DNA from: Pseudomonadota bacterium | Lineage (GTDB): Bacteria > Pseudomonadota > Alphaproteobacteria > Sphingomonadales > Sphingomonadaceae | Length of the DNA stretch: 64,000 bases | NCBI GenBank assembly: GCA_020160755.1 | Contig: JAIUPN010000006.1 | Coordinates: 124,001-188,000 of the forward strand | Direction: 5' to 3' | In this document: in pieces, positions 18,143 to 26,589 of the stretch | Numbering within the stretch: position 1 is the first letter of the stretch | How the letters are laid out: every line of letters starts with the position of its first letter | Made by a program: the position numbers and the translations under genes | The notes under the pieces: generated by a model | Databases searched by the model: none | What the model saw: the letters and a program-made list of their open reading frames with translations, nothing else | Told to the model about the DNA's origin: nothing

Positions 18143-19213
18143 ATGCGCCCCGCGATCGCCCTGTACGCAATCGCCGCTTTTCTCTGCTCATCCCAGCAGG
18201 CTTCGGCGGCGCCGACCGCGTCCGAGGTGCCGTGGAGCGCTCCGGCAACAACCGTCGTCATGACCGAGGACCGCCGCTTCACCAGCGCCGGCGCCGAGCT
18301 TTCGGGACAGCTTTACCTGCCACGCAGCACCAAGCCGGTCGCCGCGATCGTGGTCACGCACAGCGCATCCTCGCCGCTCGGCGGCGCGTCGCTCTACGAT
18401 CATCTGAAAACGGCGTTGCCCGCGCTGGGGATCGCCGTCTTCACCTATGACCGGCGCGGCTCGGGGCGATCGGGGACAAAAGACGCAGGCGGCAATTTTG
18501 CGACCCTCGCCGACGACGCGATCGCCGCGGTAAACAGCCTGAAGGCCGATCCCCGCATCGATCCCAGGCGTATCGGTACGTGGGGGCTGAGCCAGGGCGG
18601 ATGGATTTCGCCGCTCGCCGCGTCGCGCAGCCCCGACATTGCTTTCGTGATTTCGGTGTCCGCGCCCGTCGTCACCGCCGACGTCCAGATGATCTTCTCA
18701 TCGACCAATCATCTGCGCGCCAATGGCTATGCCGAGACCGATATCGATCAGATGGTCGCAACCCGGAAAGCGGTCGACGACTATATGCGCGGCACGGCGA
18801 GCAAGGACGCCGCCCAGCGAATGATCGACAGCGCCAAAACGAAGCCATGGTTCAAATATCTTTATATGGGCGAGACGGTGCGCGACCGGGAGGTATCAGG
18901 ATGGCGCAAGGAGATCGAGAATGATCCGCTGACCAATTTGACCGCCGTCACCGTACCGATGCTCGTCCTCTACGGTACAAACGACGCGGTCGTGCCGGTC
19001 ACCAGGTCGGTCGAGCGTCTGAGAACCGTCGCTCCGCGCATGCCCGGGCTGACGGTCCATGTCGTCGCGGGCGCCGATCACGCGATGCAGATGTCGGCCG
19101 ACGAAAAGATTACGCTCGATCCGAAAAATGACGGGACCGAGCAGGCCGACTCACCCGAATATCTCGCCGTCCTTGCAAGCTGGCTCACCGCCCGGGGACT
19201 GGTCACGAATTGA
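18143..19213 (+). CDS. Secreted alpha/beta hydrolase
   Basis: A 356-residue exported hydrolase resembling the AF0105/YtaP-like prolyl-oligopeptidase subgroup. The signal peptide is MRPAIALYAIAAFLCSSQQ, cleaved near ASAAP. The catalytic elbow is GLSQGGWIS, and the oxyanion region VVTHSASSPLGGAS and acid/His candidates YGTNDAVVP and AGADHAMQ follow in order. The start at 18143 has a GGAG eight bases upstream. Another in-frame ATG at 18104 overlaps the DUF2332 stop, but it would bury the signal peptide 13 residues in. The substrate is unknown; esters or acyl-peptides are plausible. Confidence 0.87.
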   Translation: MRPAIALYAIAAFLCSSQQASAAPTASEVPWSAPATTVVMTEDRRFTSAGAELSGQLYLPRSTKPVAAIVVTHSASSPLGGASLYDHLKTALPALGIAVFTYDRRGSGRSGTKDAGGNFATLADDAIAAVNSLKADPRIDPRRIGTWGLSQGGWISPLAASRSPDIAFVISVSAPVVTADVQMIFSSTNHLRANGYAETDIDQMVATRKAVDDYMRGTASKDAAQRMIDSAKTKPWFKYLYMGETVRDREVSGWRKEIENDPLTNLTAVTVPMLVLYGTNDAVVPVTRSVERLRTVAPRMPGLTVHVVAGADHAMQMSADEKITLDPKNDGTEQADSPEYLAVLASWLTARGLVTN

Positions 19214-19239
19214 CGGACCCCGCACGGCGGGCGAGCCGG

Positions 19240-19686
19240 TTACAGCCGCGACTCCAGCCGCGCGAGCAGCTGCTGCACGGGCGTGACGGCCGGCGCCTCC
19301 CACCCCGCCTCGATCGTAGCGATGCGTTCGAACAGCCGCTCGCTGGCGGCGACGATCCGGCAGACCGGGTCTTCGAAACCCGCGCACACATTCCAGTCGG
19401 CCAAAACCGGCTCGCCGATCCGCGCCGCGCTGTCGTGCGGACCCGCGCCGGGATCGCCCGCGAACATCGCGCGGCGGTGGAGCAGCCAGGCGATGATGTG
19501 CATCAGCCGCGTCGTCGTCTTCAGCGATTCGCATGCAAGGCCGATCTGCGACAGCGCGTCGCCACCGAGCGCCCCCAGATCGCGCTGCGCAGCAAAGGCG
19601 GCGTGCGCCTCGTCGGCCAGCACCATCGCCTCGACATAGAGATTTTCGACCTGTGCCCGCTGCACGGGCATGTCGATTGCCGCCAT
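19240..19686 (-). CDS. DUF1465 family protein
   Basis: DUF1465 is a small alphaproteobacterial family of unknown function, once noted near cell-cycle genes. The conserved core is VENLYVEAMVLADEAHAAF followed by RLMHIIAWLLHRRAMFAG, a helical, dimer-like pattern. The start is uncertain: ATG at 19686 gives 148 residues, 19707 gives 155, and an open frame continues to 19770 with unconserved basic residues. The gene converges on the hydrolase at 19213 with a 26-base gap. No function is proposed. Confidence 0.8.
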   Translation of the reverse strand: MAAIDMPVQRAQVENLYVEAMVLADEAHAAFAAQRDLGALGGDALSQIGLACESLKTTTRLMHIIAWLLHRRAMFAGDPGAGPHDSAARIGEPVLADWNVCAGFEDPVCRIVAASERLFERIATIEAGWEAPAVTPVQQLLARLESRL

Positions 19687-19809
19687 ATTCGTTCGCCCGC
19701 CGACCATGAAGGCGGGGATGCCATGTCCCCGGCCAGCTCGGCAATGGCGGTAACCATGAAATCTCGTCATCCGGCCGTCCCGTTTTGATTCAGGCGATCG
19801 GAACCGATC

Positions 19810-20007
19810 CTAAGCGATGATGTCGGGGAGCAGCTGATCCTCGCACCAGGCGATCTCGTCGCGCAGACGCAGTTTGCGCTTCTTGAGCCGCGCGAGCTGC
19901 AGCTGGTCAGGAATCGCCGCGGCGCCGAGCGCAATGATTGCCGCGTCGAGATCGCGATGCTCGACGCGAAGCAGTTCCAGGCGCTGGGTAATTTCCTCCG
20001 GGTTCAC
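19810..20007 (-). CDS. DUF465 (YdcH-like) small coiled-coil protein
   Basis: A 65-residue protein starting MNPEEITQRLELLRVEHRDL, with the DUF465 pattern of one N-terminal helix, a short turn (AAIPDQLQLARLKKRKLRL) and a second helix. The LKKRKLRLRDEI motif is the family signature. It is divergent from a second DUF465 gene at 20131. Function is unknown; such proteins form small helical hairpins. Confidence 0.88.
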   Translation of the reverse strand: MNPEEITQRLELLRVEHRDLDAAIIALGAAAIPDQLQLARLKKRKLRLRDEIAWCEDQLLPDIIA

Positions 20008-20130
20008 GCGGCCTCCCTGCCACGTTCACCACTGGTCCGCAACGGGGACCGCTTGACCGAATCGTCACGACATCGCGGCCGTTTCATGTTTTACTTCGCC
20101 CTGCCCATCGAGTCGAAAAGGAGAATGCCA

Positions 20131-20289
20131 ATGAGCACGTCGCACCTTTCCACCCTGAAGTCCCGCCACGCGGACCTCGATGCGAAAATTGCGAATGAAG
20201 AGCGACGCCCAGCCCCCGACACGGGAATGCTCGCACAGCTCAAGAAGCAGAAACTGAAACTCAAGGAAGAGATGCTCGCGATCGCCTGA
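20131..20289 (+). CDS. DUF465 (YdcH-like) small coiled-coil protein
   Basis: A 52-residue protein with the same helical-hairpin signature as its divergent neighbour: LKSRHADLDAKIANEE, then MLAQLKKQKLKLKEEM. ATG at 20131 is chosen because AAAAGGAG ends nine bases upstream; the ATG at 20125 is too close to that site. A longer open frame from 19957 runs antisense through the other gene and is rejected. The two copies probably arose by an old duplication. Confidence 0.86.
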   Translation: MSTSHLSTLKSRHADLDAKIANEERRPAPDTGMLAQLKKQKLKLKEEMLAIA

Positions 20290-20334
20290 TCGCCAGCGCT
20301 ATCGCCCCGCTGATGCCACCCTGTGAAGGACGCA

Positions 20335-20721
20335 TCAGCGCCGGCGGTAGAGGGGCCCCTTTTCGAGGCCCGTGCGCCGCAGATGCGGCGGCAAATCGGA
20401 CTGCGAAACTACCTGACGACGAACGGCCTGCGGATCGACCGGGCGGTCGAACGCGATTCCGAATTTGCCTTCCCCGGCCCAGATAACCCGACCCGAAACC
20501 GGCCCGACATTGCGCAGGTCGACCTCGACCGCCGCGCCCTGCGCGACATTCACTTTGCCTTCGGCAAGCATCCCGCCGGGCGACAGGTTGCGTACGCGCA
20601 CGGTAACCGGATCGGCGCCCGGCAGAATCAGGCTGGCTTGCAGGAACAGGCTGTCGCGATCGGCCCCGCGCGACAGCGCCGCGACTTCCTCGTCTACCGA
20701 TGCCGGTCGTTGCGAATCCAT
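20335..20721 (-). CDS. PilZ domain protein (candidate c-di-GMP receptor)
   Basis: A 128-residue single-domain PilZ protein. The c-di-GMP-binding signature is complete: RGADR (RxxxR) at about residues 19-23 and NLSPGG (D/NxSxxG) about 25 residues later, followed by the beta-barrel strand GRVIWAGEGKFGIAF. ATG at 20721 follows AGGAATGGGG and is preferred; ATG at 20739 is possible. It stands alone between the DUF465 gene and dksA, so its target is not shown by context. Confidence 0.85.
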   Translation of the reverse strand: MDSQRPASVDEEVAALSRGADRDSLFLQASLILPGADPVTVRVRNLSPGGMLAEGKVNVAQGAAVEVDLRNVGPVSGRVIWAGEGKFGIAFDRPVDPQAVRRQVVSQSDLPPHLRRTGLEKGPLYRRR

Positions 20722-20809
20722 TTGCGCCCCATTCCTCATGTCATTGAGGCGGCGAATCTAGGGTGGGGTCGTTGCAGAATCGTAAATGGGGCGCTGTGTG
20801 CCCTCGCGA

Positions 20810-21271
20810 TCAATCCTCGCGCGAAATCCGTTCGTTGCGCTCGTGACGCTCCTGCGCCTCCAGCGTCATCGTCGCGATCGGGCGCGCCTGCAGGCGCGCC
20901 AGCGAAATCGGCTCGCCGGTCACCGCGCAATAGCCATATTCGCCCTCGTCGATGCGGCGGATCGCCGAATCGATCTTGGCGATCAGCTTGCGCTGGCGAT
21001 CGCGCGTGCGAAGCTCGATGGCCCAGTCGGTTTCGCTCGACGCGCGATCGGCGAGGTCGGGTTCGCGCAGCGGGCCGTCCTGAAGATGCGCCAGCGTCGA
21101 TTCGGATTCAGACAGGATCGATTTTTTCCATGCGAGGAGCAGACCGCGGAAATAATCCTGCTGCCGCTCGTTCATGAACGCTTCGTCGTCACTGGGGACG
21201 TAATCCGAATCGAGATTGGATTTGGCTTCGCGAAGCGCGTCAGCGCCAACGTCGGCAATCTTGGTCGGCAT
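20810..21271 (-). CDS. dksA: DksA/TraR family RNA-polymerase-binding protein, zinc-finger cysteines mostly lost
   Basis: DksA inserts into the RNA polymerase secondary channel and, with ppGpp, resets rRNA and amino-acid promoters. The 153-residue product has the coiled-coil domain (FMNERQQDYFRGLLLAWKK onward) and the C-terminal globular part. There the four-cysteine finger is reduced to one: GYCAVTGEPI has C then T, and the second pair reads TMTLEA where Cys is expected. The fold determinants RLQARPIATMTLEAQERHE remain. Cysteine-poor DksA proteins that work without zinc are known in other proteobacteria, so it is probably functional. Monocistronic. Confidence 0.93.
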   Translation of the reverse strand: MPTKIADVGADALREAKSNLDSDYVPSDDEAFMNERQQDYFRGLLLAWKKSILSESESTLAHLQDGPLREPDLADRASSETDWAIELRTRDRQRKLIAKIDSAIRRIDEGEYGYCAVTGEPISLARLQARPIATMTLEAQERHERNERISRED

Positions 21272-21710
21272 GAGGGGCTCTCGCGTCCTTTCCTGTCACC
21301 CCGCGGACCGCCGAGCGGTGCGGGGAGTGGCGCGCCTATAACCAGCCGCTGGCAACGATACAAGCGCCGAAGCAGCGGATAGCGACGACCCGTGAAGCGA
21401 GGATGAACCGACGCGGGGGCTTGCACGATTCTGCGACCCGATCGCGATCGGGCGGCGCCCTCCCTCCGGCGGCGATTTAGGCCCGAAGGTTAACCAATTG
21501 CATAGAATTGTTGCAGAATCCGTTCTGTTTTGGGACAGATGCAGTGATTATTGTTGATTCCGCGTCATGTTTCCCGCTCTCGGACAGGCAAACGCGGTTA
21601 ACGCAATTGCCGCGTTCACAAAGCTTTGGCCTTTTCGGTTATAGCGAAGGTGAAATCGGGTGTCGGCTGGTGGCGCTTCGCACCTGCAACGGGTAAAGAA
21701 AGAGAAACCT
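21272..21710. other. Gene-free 439-base divergent spacer between dksA and the Ser-rich protein gene
   Basis: The spacer carries promoters for both neighbours but none is clear. A perfect 16-base palindrome CCCGATCGCGATCGGG lies at 21437-21452. A perfect seven-base inverted repeat AACGCGG/CCGCGTT (21591-21597, 21610-21616) encloses the AT-rich TTAACGCAATTG. Downstream of it TATAGC (21640-21645) could be a -10 for the rightward gene. AT content rises from about 21480 to 21660. Short open frames here have no conserved features. Confidence 0.45.
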
Positions 21711-22847
21711 ATGTCTGTCCGAATGGCCCTTGCCAAGCTTTGCGCCTGCACCTGCGGCGGCGCAATCATCGGTAGCGGCGCGATGCAGATCGCCGACGTT
21801 CCGAAGGCGCGCGCGCAGACGGTCCAATCGTGCAAGCCCTGCGTGGGCAAGAAGGTCGTGCGCAAGCGCCATGCGGCGCGCAAGCCGGTCAAGCGGGTGC
21901 GCCGCGTCGTCACGACGAAGCGCGTGATTCGCACCGCGACCCCACAGACGCAGGTGGTCACGCAGACGATTCCCCTGCCCCCGATCCCCTACGCACCCTT
22001 TCCGCGCGGCGGCTTTGAAGGCGGCGGCAGCGGTGGCGGCGTTACCGTCATCGGCGGCGGCTTCGGCGGCGGTTTCGGTGGCGGCTTCTTCGGAGGTTTC
22101 TTCGGCGGCAGCTCGGGCGGCGGCAGCAGCGGCAGCATCGTCGTCACCTCGACCACGACCGGCGGCGTGTCGACTTCGAGCAGCACCTCCTCGGGTGTCT
22201 CGACCTCGACTGGCGGCGTGTCGACGTCCACTGGCGGCGTCTCGACCTCAACCGGCAGCGTCAGCACCTCGACCGGCAGCGTTTCAACGACCACGTCCAC
22301 GGGCGGCGTGTCGACCTCGACCGGTAGCGTCAGCACATCGACCTCGTCGGGTAATGTCTCGACGTCGACCGGTAGCGTCAGCACTTCCTCGTCGAGCAGC
22401 AGCTCGTCGTCGAGCTCGTCCTCCTCTTCTTCGTCTTCGTCGTCGAGCTCCTCTTCTTCGGGTGGCTCGTCAAAGGGCAGCTCGGGCTGGGGTGGCTCGT
22501 CGCACGGCAGCTCGTCGCACGGCAGTTCGGGCGGATCGAGCAGCAGCTCGTCCTCGAGTTCTTCGTCCTCGTCATCCTCGTCGAGCAGCAGCACCTCGAG
22601 CGGCGCGACCGGCAGCACCAGCAGCTTCGGTTCGACCGGCAGCACCAGTTCCTCATCCTCGTCGAGCAGTTCGTCGTCGAGTTCGTCCTCGTCATCGAGC
22701 TCGGGCGGCAGCACCAGCAGCTCGTCGGGCGATCCGACCCCTGTTCCGGCGCCGCCGATGATGCTATTGTTCGGCGCAGCAGCAGCCGCGCTCGTCGCGC
22801 GCCGCCGCGCGGCGAACCGCAACGACGACGACGCCAACGCGGCTTAA
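21711..22847 (+). CDS. Serine-rich repeat surface protein with PEP-CTERM-like C-terminus
   Basis: The 378-residue product has five parts. The N-terminal export region [18 protein letters not shown] ends near KARAQ. A very basic stretch ([19 protein letters not shown]) comes next, then a proline and Gly-rich collar. Seven-residue VSTSTG repeats are followed by three pure serine runs of 25, 19 and 19 residues separated by Gly/His/Thr linkers. The tail [14 protein letters not shown], a hydrophobic helix and ARRRAA match the layout of PEP-CTERM/exosortase sorting signals, though PAP replaces PEP. ATG follows AAAGAAAGAG. A surface or matrix protein, probably O-glycosylated, is inferred; the real family is unrecognised. 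A terminator lies downstream. Confidence 0.8.
   Translation: MSVRMALAKLCACTCGGAIIGSGAMQIADVPKARAQTVQSCKPCVGKKVVRKRHAARKPVKRVRRVVTTKRVIRTATPQTQVVTQTIPLPPIPYAPFPRGGFEGGGSGGGVTVIGGGFGGGFGGGFFGGFFGGSSGGGSSGSIVVTSTTTGGVSTSSSTSSGVSTSTGGVSTSTGGVSTSTGSVSTSTGSVSTTTSTGGVSTSTGSVSTSTSSGNVSTSTGSVSTSSSSSSSSSSSSSSSSSSSSSSSSSGGSSKGSSGWGGSSHGSSSHGSSGGSSSSSSSSSSSSSSSSSSSTSSGATGSTSSFGSTGSTSSSSSSSSSSSSSSSSSSSGGSTSSSSGDPTPVPAPPMMLLFGAAAAALVARRRAANRNDDDANAA
22161..22385 (+). repeat. Tandem VSTSTG-type coding repeats
   Basis: Within the Ser-rich gene, about eight degenerate copies of a 21-base unit encode Gly/Ser-Val-Ser-Thr-Ser-Thr-Gly. Third positions vary (GTG/GTC/GTT, TCG/AGC/TCC) while the peptide is kept, so the repetition is old and selected at protein level. 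Confidence 0.8.
22386..22703 (+). repeat. Three poly-serine coding tracts
   Basis: Runs of 25 (22386-22460), 19 (22536-22592) and 19 (22647-22703) consecutive serine codons. All six serine codons occur, including TCA and AGT, so this is not a simple DNA microsatellite. Confidence 0.9.
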
Positions 22848-22893
22848 GAGAGATCCACTGGCGGTTTGGGGGGCTAACCCGGACCACCGAACT

Positions 22894-22919
22894 AAGGGCC
22901 GCCCTTCGGGGCGGCCCTT
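22894..22919 (+). terminator. Intrinsic terminator after the Ser-rich gene
   Basis: Perfect 11-base arms AAGGGCCGCCC and GGGCGGCCCTT with the stable TTCG loop (22905-22908), followed by a run of six to seven T residues. Confidence 0.93.
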
Positions 22920-23025
22920 TTTTATGCGGGAAGAGCACGCCGAACGCGCCAGCTGGACCGCGTCACAACGGCCGAAGCGGCACGACGGACTTGCGCGGCG
23001 CGGGCGGCAACGCCATAGCGCCGCC

Positions 23026-24306
23026 ATGCACGATATCCGCCTGATCCGGGAAAATCCCGAAGCATTCGACGCCGGCCTCGCGCGCCGCGGCCTCGAACCC
23101 CTGTCCGCCCGGATCGTGGCGGCCGACGCGTCGCTGCGCGCCCTGCAGACCGGGATTCAGGGGTCGCTCGCGCGCCGCAACGAGGCGTCGAAGCTGATCG
23201 GCCAGGCGATGGCGCAGGGCGACAAGGACAGGGCTGAGGCGCTGAAGGCCGAGGTCGCCGACCTCAAGACCGCGCTTCCCGCGAAGGAAGACGCCGAACG
23301 CGAACAGCTTGCTGCGCTGCAGGACATGCTCGCGGCGATCCCGAACATCCCGCTCGATGACGTCCCCACGGGTGAGGACGAGGCAGGCAATGTCGAGATC
23401 GCACGCTGGGGCACCCCGCGAACCTTCGATTTCGCGCCGCAGGAACATGCCGACTTCGCCCCCGCGCTGGGCCTCGATTTCGAAACCGCGGCCAAGATGT
23501 CGGGCGCCCGCTTCGCCTTCCTGAAGGGCCAGATGGCGCGGCTCGAACGCGCGCTTGGCCAGTTCATGATCGACAAGCAGACGATCGAGGCGGGTTACAC
23601 CGAATGTGCAACGCCCCTGATGGTGCGCGACGAGGCCGCTTATGGCACGACGCAGCTTCCGAAATTCCGCGAAGATCTGTTCCAGACCACCGACGGCCGC
23701 TGGCTGATCTCGACCTCCGAGATGAGCCTGACCAATGCGGTACGCGAGGAAATCCTGCCCGAGGCCGATCTGCCGATCCGCATGACCGCGCTCACCCCGT
23801 GCTTCCGCTCCGAAGCCGGTTCGGCGGGGCGCGACACGCGCGGCTATATCCGCCAGCACCAGTTCTGGAAGGTCGAGCTCGTCTCGATCGTCCGTCCCGA
23901 AGACAGCGACGCCGAGCTGGAGCGCAAGACGCGTGCGGCCGAAACGATCCTCGAAGCGCTCGAACTGCCGTACCGCAAGATGCTGCTGTGCAGCGGCGAC
24001 ATGGGCTTTGCGGCGCGCAAGACCTATGACCTCGAGGTCTGGTTGCCGGGGCAAAATGCCTATCGCGAGATTTCGAGCTGCTCGAACTGCGGCGATTTCC
24101 AGGCGCGGCGCATGAATACGCGCTTCCGCCGCGAAGATGTGAAGGGCAACGAATTCGTCCACACGCTCAACGGATCGGGCCTGGCGGTCGGGCGCACGCT
24201 CGTCGCGGTGCTCGAAAATTACCAGCAGGCCGATGGCAGCGTCATCATTCCGGCGGCGCTGCTTCCCTATATGGGCGGCATCACGAAACTGGAGCCGATC
24301 GCCTGA
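23026..24306 (+). CDS. serS: Serine-tRNA ligase
   Basis: SerRS charges tRNA-Ser. The 426-residue protein starts [21 protein letters not shown] and has the long N-terminal coiled-coil tRNA-binding arm (about residues 25-100). The class II core follows: motif 2 [20 protein letters not shown], the [14 protein letters not shown] block and motif 3 [19 protein letters not shown]. The open frame extends to 22924 over the terminator, but those residues are not conserved. The last base of its stop is the first base of surE, so the two are coupled. The host also makes the unusual poly-Ser protein immediately upstream, a coincidence as far as can be seen. Confidence 0.97.
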   Translation: MHDIRLIRENPEAFDAGLARRGLEPLSARIVAADASLRALQTGIQGSLARRNEASKLIGQAMAQGDKDRAEALKAEVADLKTALPAKEDAEREQLAALQDMLAAIPNIPLDDVPTGEDEAGNVEIARWGTPRTFDFAPQEHADFAPALGLDFETAAKMSGARFAFLKGQMARLERALGQFMIDKQTIEAGYTECATPLMVRDEAAYGTTQLPKFREDLFQTTDGRWLISTSEMSLTNAVREEILPEADLPIRMTALTPCFRSEAGSAGRDTRGYIRQHQFWKVELVSIVRPEDSDAELERKTRAAETILEALELPYRKMLLCSGDMGFAARKTYDLEVWLPGQNAYREISSCSNCGDFQARRMNTRFRREDVKGNEFVHTLNGSGLAVGRTLVAVLENYQQADGSVIIPAALLPYMGGITKLEPIA

Positions 24307-25070
24307 TGCGCATCCTCCTCACCAACGACGACGGCTATCACGCGCCCGGTATGGCGGTGCTCGAAGCAATCGCGCGCCAGCTTTCGGACGACATCTGGGT
24401 CTGCGCGCCCGCCGAGGAACAGTCGGGCGCCGGCCACTCGCTCACCCTCTCGCGCCCCGTGCGCATCCGTCAGCACGCCGATCGGCGCTGGTCGTGCAGC
24501 GGCACCCCGACCGATTCGGTCATGATGGCGATCGGCAAGTTGATGCCCGAAAAGCCCGATCTGATCCTGTCGGGGGTCAATCGCGGCGCCAACCTTGGCG
24601 ACGACATCACCTATTCAGGCACCGTCTCGGCGGCGATCGAAGGCGCGCTCGCAGGCATCCGCTCGATCGCGCTCAGCCAGGTTTATGCGAAGGAAGGCAT
24701 GGGCGACAGCGTGCCATTCGAGGCCGCCGAGCAATGGGGTGCCGAGGTGCTTCGTCCGCTGCTGGATCATGACATGCCGCCGCGCACGCTGATCAACGTC
24801 AACTTCCCCGCGATCCCCGCGGCCGAGGTAAAGGGCATCCGCGTCACCCGTCAGGGCTTCCACGATTATGGCCGCGGTTCGATCGTCGAGGGAACCGACC
24901 CGCGCGGTTATCGCTATTACTGGTTCGGCCTCCACGGCATCGAACACAGTCCTGGCCACGACAGCGACCTCGAGGCGATCGACGACAATTATATCTCGGT
25001 CACCCCGCTCCAGCTCGACCTGACCCACGACGCCTCGCTTGCCGCGCTGCGCGGCGCGTATGGCGGCTAG
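24306..25070 (+). CDS. surE: 5'/3'-nucleotidase SurE
   Basis: SurE is a metal-dependent nucleotidase/exopolyphosphatase acting on nucleoside monophosphates, linked to stationary-phase survival. The 254-residue product begins [16 protein letters not shown] with the metal-binding Asp pair, followed by PAEEQSGAGHSLTL, the metal-ligand block SGVNRGANLGDDITYSGTV and NVNFP. Length is typical. Its ATG overlaps the serS TGA (TGATG), and the channel gene follows 33 bases later. Many alphaproteobacteria have pcm and a peptidase after surE; here that is replaced by a potassium channel. Confidence 0.96.
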   Translation: MRILLTNDDGYHAPGMAVLEAIARQLSDDIWVCAPAEEQSGAGHSLTLSRPVRIRQHADRRWSCSGTPTDSVMMAIGKLMPEKPDLILSGVNRGANLGDDITYSGTVSAAIEGALAGIRSIALSQVYAKEGMGDSVPFEAAEQWGAEVLRPLLDHDMPPRTLINVNFPAIPAAEVKGIRVTRQGFHDYGRGSIVEGTDPRGYRYYWFGLHGIEHSPGHDSDLEAIDDNYISVTPLQLDLTHDASLAALRGAYGG

Positions 25071-25103
25071 CGTTACGGGCGCGGCTTTGGCACAAGGGTC
25101 GCG

Positions 25104-26171
25104 ATGAGCAAGCGGCCCAACCCTAGGCTCCATATCCAGAGCGGCCTCCACCTGCTGAAGCGTGCGAGCAAATGGCCGATCTGGGCCGACGTCATCACGC
25201 GCCTCAGCGTCGCCTTCTTCCTGATCGCGATCGTCGTGCTTGTTCACTGGATCGACCGCGCGGGGCTGAAAGACAGCCACGACGGCCACATCAGCTTCCT
25301 CGACGTCGTCTATTTCACGATGATCTCGGTCACCACGACGGGCTTTGGCGACATCGCGCCGGTATCCGACAGGTCACGGCTGATCGAGGCGGTGATCGTC
25401 ACCCCGATCCGCATCATGGTGCTCTTCATCTTCGTCGGCACCGCCTATAATTTTGTCCTCAAACGCACATGGGAAAAATGGCGCATGGCCCGCATCCAGG
25501 CAAAGCTCACCAACCATATCGTCGTTCTCGGATTCGGCATCAGCGGCAGCGAAGCGGTGAAGGAACTGATCGCGCGCGGCACCGATCCCGGCTGTATCGT
25601 GGTCATAGACCAATCCGCATCGCGGATCGCGGAGGCCGAGGCGGCGGGCTGCAACGTACTTCAGGGTGATGCCTCAAACGACGACACATTGATCGACGTT
25701 CACATCGCAAAGGCGCAATCGGTGCTGGTGTCGGCGGGGCGAGACGACACGTCAATCCTCATGGTCCTCACCGTCCGGCACCTGTCGCCACAGGTGCCGA
25801 TCAGCGTCGTGATCCGCGCCCAGGATAATGAACTGCTGGCGCGTCAGGCGGGCGCGAACAATGTCATCAACCCGGTCAGCTTCACCGGCCTGCTGCTCGC
25901 AGGATCGGCACAAGGCGCCCATGTCGCCGACTATATGGCCGATCTCGCCGGCATCGGCGGCCGTGTCCAGTTGCGCGAACGACCGGTCAGCGGCGAGGAA
26001 ATCGGCCGCAGCCTCGACCAGCTCGCGAGCGGCGGCCGGGGGCTGCGCATCTATCGCCGCGGCAAACCCTATGGCTTTTGGGAACCCGAGACGCAGCGGC
26101 TGGAGGCGGGCGACGATATCGTCGAAGTCATCCGCTGCGAGGAATGCGAAGCGAGCGTTCCCGGCGCTTAA
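25104..26171 (+). CDS. Potassium channel with RCK/TrkA-N domain
   Basis: The 355-residue protein has two predicted membrane helices (about residues 30-52 and 92-115) around a pore loop with filter TTTGFGD, as in MthK-like two-TM channels. It then has a cytoplasmic RCK domain whose Rossmann start is [18 protein letters not shown], with the acidic strand end VVIDQ and later VLQGDASND. The C-terminal part from about residue 265 resembles a TrkA-C regulatory lobe and ends with CEECEA. Ligand-gated K+ flux is the likely role. It is third in the serS-surE run, 33 bases after surE, and converges on the DUF423 gene, whose stop overlaps it by four bases. Confidence 0.88.
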   Translation: MSKRPNPRLHIQSGLHLLKRASKWPIWADVITRLSVAFFLIAIVVLVHWIDRAGLKDSHDGHISFLDVVYFTMISVTTTGFGDIAPVSDRSRLIEAVIVTPIRIMVLFIFVGTAYNFVLKRTWEKWRMARIQAKLTNHIVVLGFGISGSEAVKELIARGTDPGCIVVIDQSASRIAEAEAAGCNVLQGDASNDDTLIDVHIAKAQSVLVSAGRDDTSILMVLTVRHLSPQVPISVVIRAQDNELLARQAGANNVINPVSFTGLLLAGSAQGAHVADYMADLAGIGGRVQLRERPVSGEEIGRSLDQLASGGRGLRIYRRGKPYGFWEPETQRLEAGDDIVEVIRCEECEASVPGA

Positions 26172-26497
26172 GCGCGCCAGTAGAGCCAGCCCGCCCAAAG
26201 CCAGCCGATGATCAGCAGACTGCCGCCGATCGGCGTAACCGCACCCAGCCAGCGCGGCCCGCCGAGCGCCATCGCATAGAGCGTGACCGCGAACAGCGCC
26301 GCACCGGCCAGCAGCATGATCGCCGGTCCGCGGGCGAACCCCATGATCGCAAGCGCCGCGACCGCGTGAACCAGCTGGTAGAGCCCGCCGGTGCGCAGCC
26401 ATTCGGCCTCCTGCGGCCCCGACGCGCCATGCGCCCCGAACGCGCCCGCTGCCACGGCCATCGCCGCCGAAACCGCCGCAAACGCCCCGATCGCCAT
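26168..26497 (-). CDS. DUF423 (YgdD-like) inner-membrane protein
   Basis: A 109-residue protein with four hydrophobic segments. The family landmarks are GAFGAHG near residue 20, [17 protein letters not shown], and the C-terminal [14 protein letters not shown] with PIGG. The start [21 protein letters not shown] at 26497 fits the family; a longer frame to 26587 is open. Function is unknown. Its 3' end overlaps the channel gene, and its start faces rimO with a 92-base divergent gap. Confidence 0.9.
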   Translation of the reverse strand: MAIGAFAAVSAAMAVAAGAFGAHGASGPQEAEWLRTGGLYQLVHAVAALAIMGFARGPAIMLLAGAALFAVTLYAMALGGPRWLGAVTPIGGSLLIIGWLWAGWLYWRA

Positions 26498-26589
26498 CGC
26501 CTTTATCCTTTCGTCGAAACCGCACGCTCCATGCCCCGACGCACCGCACGTGACAAGGGCCGCAAAATCGACTAAAGGCGCCGCCAATC

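Noticed and set aside
22161..22703. CRISPR-like regular repeats
   Set aside because: The repeats are coding, degenerate and without unique spacers; they encode VSTSTG and serine runs.
21989..22837. 282-codon open frame on the minus strand, rich in Glu, Asp, Pro and Leu
   Set aside because: It is the reverse complement of the Ser/Thr-rich gene; Glu, Asp and Leu come from antisense serine codons. No start signal or family pattern.
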